This document shows, piece by piece, positions 1-8,748 of a stretch of 64,000 nt of DNA. Each line of letters starts with the position of its first letter. Position 1 is the first letter of the stretch. The stretch lies in contig CAJOHJ010000004.1 in the NCBI GenBank assembly GCA_905234265.1, positions 387,113-451,112 of the forward strand, written 5' to 3'. The notes beneath the pieces are model-generated. The model worked only from the letters and a program-made list of their open reading frames with translations. It was not told the DNA's origin and made no database searches. The DNA comes from an uncultured Prevotella sp. (GTDB lineage Bacteria > Bacteroidota > Bacteroidia > Bacteroidales > Bacteroidaceae). The translations under genes and the position numbers were made by a program.

Positions 1-1
1 C

Positions 2-1240
2 CAGCGCGAGACCGCTGTGGTGTGGAACCGCCAGACGGGCAAGCCCATAGCCAATGCCGTCGTCTGGCAGGACACCCGCGGCACTCAGATGTGCAACGAC
101 CTGCGCTCGCTGGGCTACAGCAGCATGGTCATGGAGAAGAGCGGACTGCTCATAGACCCTAACTTCTCGGCAACAGGCGTGAAGTGGCTGCTCGACAATG
201 TCGACGGCGCACGACAGCTGGCCGAGGGCGGACAGCTGCTCATGGGCACCATCGACACGTGGCTCGTCTGGAAGCTCACCGGCGGACGCGTGCATGCCAC
301 AGACACTACCAACGCTTCGCGGACCATGCTCTTCAACATCCACACCATGCAGTGGGACGACGACTTGCTGCGCCTCTTCGACATTCCGCGCAGCATGATG
401 CCGGAGGTAAGGGCCTGCGATGCGCTCTACGGCGAGACGACCGTGGAGGGGATTTTCGACGAACCGATACAGATTGCCGGCGTGCTGGGCGACTCGCACG
501 GAGCACTCGTAGGCCAGATGTGCTTCCAGCCAGGCTCTGGAAAGGTAACCTACGGCACGGGCAGCAGCGTGATGATTAACATCGGCGAGCAGCCGCAGCC
601 GGCTCCCGAGGGGCTGGTGACCAGCGTGGGATTTACGGCCTTGGGAAAGACGTTCTACGGCTTCGAGGGCAACATCTACAGCACGGGGGCTACGCTGAAG
701 TGGATCTGCGACCAGCTGCAGCTCATTGAGAAGCCGTCGCAGATGGAGGCGCTGGCAACAAGTGTGCCTGACAACGGCGGCGTATACATAGTGCCGGCAT
801 TCTCTGGCCTTGGCGCCCCGTGGTGGCAGTCGGGCGTGAAGGGCGCTGTCGTCGGACTTACGTTCATGGCCACCAAGGCCCACTTCCTGCGCGCTGCACT
901 GGAAAGCATTGCCTACCAGATAAAGGACCTCGTGGACGTCATGTCTGGTGGTGGGCTGCGCGAGATTTGCGCTGACGGCGGACCGACGAAGAACCGCTTT
1001 CTCATGCAGTTCCAGGCTGACATGCTCGGGACGCCTGTCGTATGCACCGAGGTCGACGATGCCTCTGCCTTCGGCGCCGTCATCATGAACGGCTTCGCAC
1101 GCGGACTCTGGAAATCGTTCGACGAAGTTGTGGGCTTCCGCAAGGTTACTGAGGTGTACACGCCGTCGGCAGCCGTAGACATGTCGGTCTACGAGGGATG
1201 GCGCAACGCCGTCGGCATGGTCATTCACAGCAACAGATAG
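2..1240 (+). CDS. glpK: Glycerol kinase, FGGY family (5' end cut by window edge)
   Basis: Frame is open to the window edge as QRETAVVWNRQTGKPI, matching the FGGY glycerol kinase N-terminal motif; GTIDTWLVWKLTGG and ADGGPTKNRFLMQFQADMLG are also glycerol-kinase-like. Confidence 0.9.
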   Translation, partial: QRETAVVWNRQTGKPIANAVVWQDTRGTQMCNDLRSLGYSSMVMEKSGLLIDPNFSATGVKWLLDNVDGARQLAEGGQLLMGTIDTWLVWKLTGGRVHATDTTNASRTMLFNIHTMQWDDDLLRLFDIPRSMMPEVRACDALYGETTVEGIFDEPIQIAGVLGDSHGALVGQMCFQPGSGKVTYGTGSSVMINIGEQPQPAPEGLVTSVGFTALGKTFYGFEGNIYSTGATLKWICDQLQLIEKPSQMEALATSVPDNGGVYIVPAFSGLGAPWWQSGVKGAVVGLTFMATKAHFLRAALESIAYQIKDLVDVMSGGGLREICADGGPTKNRFLMQFQADMLGTPVVCTEVDDASAFGAVIMNGFARGLWKSFDEVVGFRKVTEVYTPSAAVDMSVYEGWRNAVGMVIHSNR

Positions 1241-1246
1241 CCGTTT

Positions 1247-2353
1247 ATGCACTCGATACAGACGCTTATAGAAACAATGCTCAGCGGCATCGGCATTCCG
1301 GCAGAATACGTCGAGCTGTGCTGCCACGGACTGCTGGTGGTGATAGTGTTTGCCGTTGCCTTTGCCGTGGGCTGGGCATGCCGCGCACTCATGGTGCCGG
1401 CAGTGCTGCGCATAGTTGCCAGGACGGAAAGCAAGTGGGACGACGCCGTGCTGAACCGCAAGGTGCTGCTGTCGGCATGCAGCATAGTGCCGGCCATCAT
1501 CGTCTGGCAGCTGCTGCCATGGACGTTCTTCGACTTCCCGACGGTGCGCGAGGTGCTGGCACGCCTCACGGCCATATACATCACTGTCATGTCGGTGCGC
1601 ACGGTGATGGTGCTGATAGACTCGCTGAAGACCGTCGGCAACCAGCGGTCGGCGCGCCACCAGTATATGCAGTCGCTCTTCGGAGTGCTGAAAATCATCA
1701 TGGTCTTCGTGGCCGTCATCGTTGTCGTGGCAATCGTCGTCGACAAGAACCCGGCAACGCTCTTCGCCGGACTCGGCGCTGCATCGGCAATACTCATGCT
1801 GGCCTTTCAGGATACCATCAAGGGCCTCGTGGCTGGCATTAGGCTTACCACCAATGAGATGCTGCACGTCGGCGACTGGATAACCGTGCCGTCGGCAGGG
1901 GCCAACGGCCGCGTGGAGGAGATTACGCTCACCACGGTGAAGGTGCGCAACTTCGACAATACCATCGTCACCGTTACGCCGCAGACGCTCGTCGACGGCT
2001 CCTTCCAGAACTGGGCAGGCATGGAGCAGAACGAGGGGCGCAAGCAGGCGCGCCGCGTCTACTACGACTTCCGCTCCATCAAGGCTGGCGACGACGGCGA
2101 GGTGAACATCACCGCCTTCCGCCGCCACATCGAGCAGTGGCTCGCCGCCAGCAGTCTCACCGTCGAAGGCCGTGCGCCGCTGGTGCGGCAGGCTGAGGCT
2201 ACGCAGGGCGGATGCTGTGTGGAATTCATCTTCTGGCTGAAGGCTCAGGCTGGCTTCGACTACGAGCATGCCACCAGCGAGGTCATGGAATACATCTATG
2301 CCGCCAGCAACGCCTACGGACTCGTCATCTACCAGCAGCGCAGCGACGACTGA
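1247..2353 (+). CDS. MscS-family mechanosensitive ion channel
   Basis: N-terminal TM helices, then AGLGAASAILMLAFQDTIKGLVAGIRLTTNEMLHVGDWITVPSAGANGRVEEITLTTVKVRNFDNTIVTVTPQ, the MscS core. Confidence 0.9.
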   Translation: MHSIQTLIETMLSGIGIPAEYVELCCHGLLVVIVFAVAFAVGWACRALMVPAVLRIVARTESKWDDAVLNRKVLLSACSIVPAIIVWQLLPWTFFDFPTVREVLARLTAIYITVMSVRTVMVLIDSLKTVGNQRSARHQYMQSLFGVLKIIMVFVAVIVVVAIVVDKNPATLFAGLGAASAILMLAFQDTIKGLVAGIRLTTNEMLHVGDWITVPSAGANGRVEEITLTTVKVRNFDNTIVTVTPQTLVDGSFQNWAGMEQNEGRKQARRVYYDFRSIKAGDDGEVNITAFRRHIEQWLAASSLTVEGRAPLVRQAEATQGGCCVEFIFWLKAQAGFDYEHATSEVMEYIYAASNAYGLVIYQQRSDD

Positions 2354-2512
2354 CTTTTGCTCAAAATCAGTTATACAGAAATAATTTTTTATTATTTGTG
2401 TTCGTCTATTTTTCAGTTAGAATAATTCGTTTCAAAAACACTCCCCATTGTTTTATTTATTTGCAAAAGTAATTATTTTTGTGTATCAAACTTCTATAAT
2501 CTTGATAATAAA

Positions 2513-2545
2513 GCAGCCACTGCTTCATCGCGAGGCAGTGGCTGC
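2513..2545. terminator. Perfect 11-bp hairpin between convergent genes
   Basis: GCAGCCACTGC-N11-GCAGTGGCTGC, followed on the minus strand by TTTATTAT. Confidence 0.7.
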
Positions 2546-2674
2546 AAAAGTATTTACATTAAAATCTTCTTTGGCAGGCCGGCTCTCACGAGTCAGCAAG
2601 CCTTCACTATTATATATTTACTAACTCTCCTGCCACATAGAAGGGCAGAAGTTTCTTGCTTAATTCTATTCCAA

Positions 2675-2821
2675 TCACCAGAGGATGAGTTCTGGTGCGT
2701 CAGCGTTTGCTGGATCTACTGGTGTTGCCTCTGGGTCTAACGTCAGTGAGCCATCCAGCAACTGTTGGCGATACTGTAGTTCTATGGTTTCTATTTCTGG
2801 AATGATATATGTTTTTTTCAT
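2675..2821 (-). CDS. Small 48-aa protein (not in ORF track)
   Basis: Read by hand: MKKTYIIPEIETIELQYRQQLLDGSLTLDPEATPVDPANADAPELILW*; preceded by the A/T-rich leader TAATTAAGAATT. Confidence 0.6.
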   Translation of the reverse strand: MKKTYIIPEIETIELQYRQQLLDGSLTLDPEATPVDPANADAPELILW

Positions 2822-2927
2822 AATTCTTAATTATTAATTCTTTATTTTGATTTTGAATTTCATGCGTAATTTGCGGAAATCATCGAAGTGAGAAGTCCTG
2901 CCGGCAAGAATGTCGGCAGGCTATTCT

Positions 2928-4943
2928 TTACTTAATGATAACTTTCTTTCCATTCACGATGAACAGGCCTTTTGCTGGCTTGGCAACACGCTGGCCGTTG
3001 AGATTGTAGTAAATAGAGTTTGTGGCAAACTGCGAAGCAGAAACACTTTCGATACCCGTTGACTGGTCACCGAATATCAAATTGAAGATAGGAGCTTCAC
3101 CAATGCTGCTGCTGGTGAGATAAGCCTTACCGGCTGGAAGAGTGCCTGCAGTTGATTTAACGAACTGTCCGTTCTTAAGGATGTAAGAATCAGCAGGAAT
3201 ATCAGTGTTCTCGATAACACCAGTCAGCAGGTTTGTTGCGCTGATGTCGTTGCCGGCAGCTACAACAGGAATATCGTAGGAAGCATCGGCTGTTCCTTTC
3301 AGAATAAGGCCTGTGCCAGCTGTTACAGCAGTAGTAACTTTCTCAAGAGTGGCTGTGCCAGCAGCCTCTGATGTAGCTGTAACCTGATAAGCCTCCAGTC
3401 CATCGGGCAGATTAGCGCAGTCAACGGGGTATGAGCTTGCAAAGGAAGAGTATCCGCTGCTTGCGATAGTGGTAGAAACAGGCTCTATGACGTCAAGTAC
3501 AATGACGAAGAAAGTCTGCAGGCCGCCATTAGTAAACGTGATGCTGCCCTCAGCATTGTCCAGCGGGAATATGCGGACATCGGGATTTGTGTTATAATCG
3601 GCCACATCCGTAAACGCTCCCATGGGAACGATGTTAAGAGTGCTGTTCAAGTTCTCGCCGTTTACTTCCTTCCAGGCACAGTTGGTTGCACTTGTTGCAT
3701 TGTTCACGTAGCTATAGAGACGCAGCTGAGTAGCCTTCACGCCTGCCGGCAAGTCAAGACGGCTCTGCACGCCGTTAGAACCACCGAATGTCTTGCGCGT
3801 TGCACCGATTTCCGAAATTGTTATCTGGGTTCTTTCGCTCCAAGCCTTATTCTGTTCTGTCAACATTGTCAGCGTGTAGCCTTTGGCTACGTCATTTTCT
3901 TTTCCTGTCAGCTCTTTGTCGCTGGTTTTGTCGAAGGCTCCATAGCCCATGACGATAGTCTTAGTCTTGAAGTTTGCGGCTACTGCATTAATTGTTGCGT
4001 CTACATCGGCAGATGTTGTGCAGCTCGCACGTCTTGCGCGTGCCTTGATGTCGGTGTTTGTAGTCAAAGTGAATGCGCGAGTGTAAGTATTCCAGCTGCT
4101 TCCGCCGTCAGTGCTGTATTCTATAGTGGCATTAGGTGAAGCACAGGTGATAGCCACAGTTCCGTTAAACTGATTGACAATGGGGTCTTCAATGGTAATG
4201 CCCGTCAGCAGTATCTGCTGAGATGCAACATCAGAATTGCTATAGCTTTCACCGTCACCGATAGCAATAGCCTTAACAACCGTTCCATCGGTTACCACGA
4301 ATGGTGCAGAATATGTGTCACTTGATTCTGTTGGTGCAGTGCCATCTGTCGTATAGGTAACCTTCGTTGCATTAGTAACAGAACCTAGTGTCACGGTACC
4401 TGTGGCAGGTGCAACAGATATTTCCGGTGCTGTAAGTTGGGTCTTTGCCGACTCCGTATAAGCAACCTTCACATAGAATATTCCAGTTTCACCATCATTT
4501 GTTATAGCCAAAGACGAAGTTGCAGGTACGCCGGTAAACACAAATTCCAGATACTTATTGGTGGTGTTTTCTGTCATGGTATAAGAAACGCTTTGACCAC
4601 CAATGGTAATAGAACCTGAAGCTGCATGATTTATAGCTGTTCCTCCCAGTTTGAATTTATTAGTGCCATTTGAAGATGTAGACTGAACAATTGTAATATT
4701 AGATTTAGCCAAACTCGTAAATGTAATACTGCTGGACGAATTTAATTTGAGTCCTTTTGAATAACTTGTTCCATCATAGGTTCCTGCATACTTGGTGTTA
4801 AAACCACCACCTGTAGCTACAGTGAAGAACGAACCGCTTTGTGAAGCTTCGCCATTTAAAGTCAATGTGTACGTGTCATACGCCCACGCTCCGCTGCATA
4901 CTGCGAGCAGTAGCGTTAATAGAGAGAGTAGTTTTTTTCTCAT
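2928..4943 (-). CDS. Secreted protein with chitobiase/hexosaminidase C-terminal-like repeat and a sorting-tail-like C-terminus
   Basis: Start re-set to MRKKLLSLLTLLLAVCSGAWA signal peptide; TKVTYTTDGTAPTESSDTYSAPFVV (CHB_HEX_C type); C-terminus IYYNLNGQRVAKPAKGLFIVNGKKVIIK. Confidence 0.75.
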   Translation of the reverse strand: MRKKLLSLLTLLLAVCSGAWAYDTYTLTLNGEASQSGSFFTVATGGGFNTKYAGTYDGTSYSKGLKLNSSSSITFTSLAKSNITIVQSTSSNGTNKFKLGGTAINHAASGSITIGGQSVSYTMTENTTNKYLEFVFTGVPATSSLAITNDGETGIFYVKVAYTESAKTQLTAPEISVAPATGTVTLGSVTNATKVTYTTDGTAPTESSDTYSAPFVVTDGTVVKAIAIGDGESYSNSDVASQQILLTGITIEDPIVNQFNGTVAITCASPNATIEYSTDGGSSWNTYTRAFTLTTNTDIKARARRASCTTSADVDATINAVAANFKTKTIVMGYGAFDKTSDKELTGKENDVAKGYTLTMLTEQNKAWSERTQITISEIGATRKTFGGSNGVQSRLDLPAGVKATQLRLYSYVNNATSATNCAWKEVNGENLNSTLNIVPMGAFTDVADYNTNPDVRIFPLDNAEGSITFTNGGLQTFFVIVLDVIEPVSTTIASSGYSSFASSYPVDCANLPDGLEAYQVTATSEAAGTATLEKVTTAVTAGTGLILKGTADASYDIPVVAAGNDISATNLLTGVIENTDIPADSYILKNGQFVKSTAGTLPAGKAYLTSSSIGEAPIFNLIFGDQSTGIESVSASQFATNSIYYNLNGQRVAKPAKGLFIVNGKKVIIK

Positions 4944-5290
4944 AGTTTTTGTTGTTTTTAAAAGGTTAATTATAATAGTTTCAGTTAATGTCTTCACAGG
5001 CCAGCGCTATGGCCTTGCCACTGCTCCTCTCTCGCGCGTACATTTTATTATATATATACACAAGAAGCGTGGAACTGTCATGCTCCACATCTCTACTCTG
5101 AGGCTCTGGTAAACCCGTAAAAAAAGATACAGATACAATACAGCCCACGCGTACGCGTGAACCATTGTCATCTCCGTCTTGTTTTTACTTTGTGAAATTT
5201 ACCAGATTTCAGAGTACAAGATCGAAGCACAACGCTTCATTTTCCAACATGTCTGCCTTTGGCCGTGGCCGCTGGCATGTATTTACGGCA

Positions 5291-5331
5291 GCAAAGATAG
5301 TAAAAAAAACCGAAACGCCAAGCGTTTCGGT
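5291..5331 (-). repeat. Terminator+promoter repeat, copy A
   Basis: GCAAAGATAG-TAAAAAAA-ACCGAAACGCCAAGCGTTTCGGT; hairpin is ACCGAAACGC/GCGTTTCGGT; CTATCTTTGC on the minus strand resembles a TAnnTTTG -7 box. Confidence 0.75.
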
Positions 5332-5373
5332 GAAAATATTCTAATTGTCAGCGATTTAGCAAAAAGAATATAG

Positions 5374-5682
5374 CTAAATCTTTGCTTTCAGCTTTGCAGG
5401 ACTCATCCGCATGTCCCAAAATGCGGCAATGCGCAATGTATTGCCTTTGATATAATAGATTAGCTTATAGTTTTTCCCTATGATGGTTGCCTTGTACTGG
5501 ATATAGTGGCTTTTGAGGAGTGGTTCTGGAAAGCCGATGCCAGGATATTTCCTTAGCATTTTTACTTTCTCGTCAATTTCGTGTGCAAGATTGGTGGTTG
5601 CCTGCAGGCCGTAGTGTTCCAGATAATAGTCTACGACACTGTTTATATGTGATATGGCTTTCTTGTTATATTTGACCAGCAT
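5374..5682 (-). CDS. RelE/ParE-family toxin
   Basis: 102 aa with YLEHYGLQATTNLAHEIDEKVKMLRKYPGIGFPEP...YKLIYYIKGNTLRIAAFWDMRMSP, ParE/RelE-like; overlaps upstream small antitoxin-like ORF. Confidence 0.8.
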   Translation of the reverse strand: MLVKYNKKAISHINSVVDYYLEHYGLQATTNLAHEIDEKVKMLRKYPGIGFPEPLLKSHYIQYKATIIGKNYKLIYYIKGNTLRIAAFWDMRMSPAKLKAKI

Positions 5683-5911
5683 AGGTTTCTATTCTATTCC
5701 ATATCATTTGCATTGCTTGCCGGTGGCTTATGGTTTCGCCTCGCTGGAATTCAAGCTCGCCCTCGTTGATGTCTGCAAGTGCTTCTTCGACGGACTGTGG
5801 CAAGCCCTTTGGTATGCTGGCAGTGCGACTGTTGCGTGGTGCGTAGTCGGCAACAGGTGTGGCAAGCGGTTCTGCGGCCATCATGGGTTCGTCTTCTTGT
5901 AGCATTGTCAA
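5666..5911 (-). CDS. Putative antitoxin partner
   Basis: 81-aa ORF overlapping the toxin start by 17 nt, same strand. Confidence 0.6.
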   Translation of the reverse strand: MTMLQEDEPMMAAEPLATPVADYAPRNSRTASIPKGLPQSVEEALADINEGELEFQRGETISHRQAMQMIWNRIETYAGQI

Positions 5912-5933
5912 ATGTTGTTTTTGTCAGTACGTT

Positions 5934-5975
5934 GCAAAGATAGCAACAAAAGACCGAAACGCCAAGCGTTTCGGT
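5934..5975 (-). repeat. Terminator+promoter repeat, copy B
   Basis: GCAAAGATAG-CAACAAAAG-ACCGAAACGCCAAGCGTTTCGGT, then CTTTTTTA on the plus strand. Confidence 0.75.
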
Positions 5976-5980
5976 CTTTT

Positions 5981-7882
5981 TTATTTCTTCTTGGGCTTGC
6001 GCCGTGCCCAGCCTTCTTCTTCGAAGTCGGGGACTTCGCCTTTCAGCTTCATGCCCTTGGGGTTGAGGAACTGCAGCCAGTCGTTCCTGCCGTGGCGGGT
6101 GGATGTGTCTGCCGCGGCCTTGGCGCCCTTGCCCTTGCGTTGTGCTGCGGCCTTGTCGGAGCGTCCGGCAGCCTTGCTGTCGCTGCGTCTTCCGTTGCGC
6201 TGGCCCTTGCCGGCATCCATGGGGCGCGGGCTGTCGGCATTGTTGCAGCGCACTTCGCGGTTCTTGAAGTACTGGCCGTTGACGTACTTGACTACGCGCG
6301 GTGCGTCTTCGTCGGGTACTTCGAAGTAGGAGGCAGTGGTGAGCAGGTCGATGTGTCCCACCTCTACGTGTCCGTGGACGTTGCGGTTTAGGAACTGCAT
6401 GAGTTCGCCGGGGTAGAAGCCGTCTTTCTTGCCGAGGTTGATGAAGAGGCGTGTGTATCCCTTCTGAGCCTTGTTGCGCAGCTTCTGTCCGTCGCTCTGC
6501 TGTCGTCCGGCCTTTTTGTCTTCGCGCTTGGCCTTCTTGTCGCTGACCTCTTCGATTTCGGGTGCGTCGGCATAGTAGGAGAGGAAGCGTCCGAACTCCA
6601 TGGAGACGATTTTCTTGATGAGGTCGTCTTTGTCGATGTATTCGAAGTATCGGCTGATGTCCTGCATGAATGGTGCTATCTGCTCTTCGTCGACGTCGGC
6701 CTTTACTATCTGGTCCATGACTCGGTAGAGCTGCTTCTTGCAGATTTCCTCGGCGGAGGGTATGATGCCGCGTTCGAACTGCTTGCCGATTTCCTTTTCG
6801 ATGTTGCGGATCTTGTGTTTCTCGCGGCTGTGCACGATGGATAGCGACGTGCCTTTCTTGCCTGCGCGTCCGGTGCGCCCTGAGCGGTGTGTGTAGTTCT
6901 CGATGTCGTCGGGCAGTCCGTAGTTGATGACGTGTGTGAGGTCGTCGACGTCGAGTCCTCGTGCAGCCACGTCGGTAGCCACGAGCAGCTGCACCATGTG
7001 CTGGCGGAACTTCTGCATGGTGAGGTCGCGCTGCTGCTGTGAGAGGTCGCCGTGCAGCGACTCGGCGTTGTAGCCGTCGTGGATGAGCTTGTCGGCGATT
7101 TCCTGTGTCTCTATCTTCGTGCGGCAGAAGATGATGGCGTAGATGCGCGGATAGAAGTCGACGAGCCGCTTCAGTGCGAGGTACTTGTCCTTGGCGTTCA
7201 CCATGTAGTAGATGTGGTTCACGTGTTCGGCGCCTTCGTTGCGGCTTCCGACGACTATTTCCTGCGGGTTGTGGAGGTATCCCTTTGCAATGCGCTCTAT
7301 CTCGCGGCTCATGGTTGCCGAGAAGAGCAGGGTGTTGCGGTCCTCTGGTATTCCCCCGAGTATGGTGTCGATGCTTTCCGAGAAGCCCATGTTGAGCATT
7401 TCGTCGGCCTCGTCGAGCACTACGTTGTAGACAGTCTCCAGCTTGGCCACTCCGCGGTTCATGAGGTCGATGAGGCGGCCGGGTGTTGCCACGATGATGT
7501 GTACACCTTTCTTCAGTGCGCGTATCTGCTGTTCTATGGATGCTCCTCCGTAGACTGCCTCTATGTGTATGCCGTCCATGTATTTCGAGAACTCGCGCAT
7601 GTCGTCGGCAATCTGCAGGCAGAGTTCCCTGGTTGGTGACAGCACGATGGCCTGTGTCTCCTTTCTTTCGGTGTCGATGCGCTGCAGCACGGGAATGCCG
7701 AAGGCGGCGGTCTTGCCGGTGCCGGTCTGTGCGAGAGCTATTACGTCGTTGCTGTTGCCCAGGAGGAATGGGATTACTGCTTCCTGCACGGGCATTGGCT
7801 GCACGAAGCCCATTTCTTCGATAGCGCGCCTGATGGGTGCGCTAACGCCTAATTCTTCAAAAGTCTTCATATTCGGCTGCAA
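5981..7882 (-). CDS. DEAD-box ATP-dependent RNA helicase (DeaD/CsdA-like)
   Basis: AQTGTGKTAAFGIP, PTRELCLQIA, VLDEADEMLNMGF, SATMSREI, HRSGRTGRAG; DbpA-like C-terminal RNA-binding region. Confidence 0.93.
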   Translation of the reverse strand: MQPNMKTFEELGVSAPIRRAIEEMGFVQPMPVQEAVIPFLLGNSNDVIALAQTGTGKTAAFGIPVLQRIDTERKETQAIVLSPTRELCLQIADDMREFSKYMDGIHIEAVYGGASIEQQIRALKKGVHIIVATPGRLIDLMNRGVAKLETVYNVVLDEADEMLNMGFSESIDTILGGIPEDRNTLLFSATMSREIERIAKGYLHNPQEIVVGSRNEGAEHVNHIYYMVNAKDKYLALKRLVDFYPRIYAIIFCRTKIETQEIADKLIHDGYNAESLHGDLSQQQRDLTMQKFRQHMVQLLVATDVAARGLDVDDLTHVINYGLPDDIENYTHRSGRTGRAGKKGTSLSIVHSREKHKIRNIEKEIGKQFERGIIPSAEEICKKQLYRVMDQIVKADVDEEQIAPFMQDISRYFEYIDKDDLIKKIVSMEFGRFLSYYADAPEIEEVSDKKAKREDKKAGRQQSDGQKLRNKAQKGYTRLFINLGKKDGFYPGELMQFLNRNVHGHVEVGHIDLLTTASYFEVPDEDAPRVVKYVNGQYFKNREVRCNNADSPRPMDAGKGQRNGRRSDSKAAGRSDKAAAQRKGKGAKAAADTSTRHGRNDWLQFLNPKGMKLKGEVPDFEEEGWARRKPKKK

Positions 7883-7903
7883 AGTTACGAATAAATGGGG
7901 TAC

Positions 7904-8029
7904 TTTCGTAACATGCAGAGAAAAAAAATTATCTCTGCGAGATAATTTCGTAACTCGCAGAGATAAATTTTTATCTTACGGAGATATTTTTTTATCTCAC
8001 AGAGATAATTTCGTAACTCACAGAGATAA
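7904..8029. repeat. Array of six consecutive 21-bp units (TTTCGTAACTCGCAGAGATAA family)
   Basis: Units begin at 7904, 7925, 7946, 7967, 7988 and 8009 (126 = 6 x 21). Confidence 0.85.
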
Positions 8030-8039
8030 TTCTGTATGT

Positions 8040-8555
8040 TTAGTTCTCAGAGGGGCGCTGTCCTCTGCGGCCCTGTCCTCCGCGGCCCCCGCGACCCTGT
8101 CCGCGGCCGCGCTGTGCCTGCTGCTGATACTTCTTGTACTGCTCGTCGGTGAGTATTTTCTTCAGCTGCTCCTCATACTCCTTGCGCTGCTGCATGTGCT
8201 TCTGCATCTGAGCCTTCTGCTCGTCGGTCAGTTCGGGGCGCTGGCCTTGCTGTCCCTGCTGTGCCTTCTGGCGCTTGCCCTGCTGGCCTTGCTCGGTGGC
8301 ACCGGTCTGTCCGTCGGGGCGAGGTCCGCGTGGTCCGCCCATGCCCGGGCCGCGCAGTGCGTCCTTGTACTGAGTGTTCAGCTGCAGCACCTTTGCCTTC
8401 TGGTCGGCCGAGAGCGACAGCTGCTCGGTCATGCGTTCGGTCATCTGCTCGGGGGTAATCTCTTTGGGAGCGCGGCGCTGTCCGTTGTTGTTCTCTTGTG
8501 CTGACAGGGTAGTCATTGCTGCCATTGCCATGATGGAAAGAATAAGCTTTTTCAT
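8040..8555 (-). CDS. Secreted DUF4890/Spy-like protein
   Basis: Signal peptide MKKLILSIMAMAAMTTLSAQ; TPEQMTERMTEQLSLSADQKAKVLQLN; Gly/Arg-rich tail. Confidence 0.7.
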   Translation of the reverse strand: MKKLILSIMAMAAMTTLSAQENNNGQRRAPKEITPEQMTERMTEQLSLSADQKAKVLQLNTQYKDALRGPGMGGPRGPRPDGQTGATEQGQQGKRQKAQQGQQGQRPELTDEQKAQMQKHMQQRKEYEEQLKKILTDEQYKKYQQQAQRGRGQGRGGRGGQGRRGQRPSEN

Positions 8556-8748
8556 AGTCTTGTTGTGTTTTTTGGGTTGTTATTTGAATTGTTTTTTTGT
8601 GTTGTCTGTTCGCTGTTTTTGACGCTTCAAAGGTAGGAAAAGTTTAACCGTCCGCAGCTTTTTTTCTGCGAACGGTCAAAATCTTTCAGCCAACGGGCTG
8701 TTTTCGTCAGCCTGTGCGGCCGCCGTGCTGAAGCCTTGTGGCGGTGGG

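Noticed and set aside
5179-5373. 64-aa plus-strand ORF
   Set aside because: Runs through the terminator+promoter repeat and has no coding-like features
7904-8029. CRISPR array
   Set aside because: 21-bp units are contiguous with no unique spacers, and there are no cas genes in the window
7563-8504. 313-aa plus-strand ORF with NFVTRRD/KFLSYGD heptads
   Set aside because: Antisense to the helicase and the Spy-like gene; heptads arise from the 21-bp DNA repeat, and other arrays carry stops in the equivalent frame
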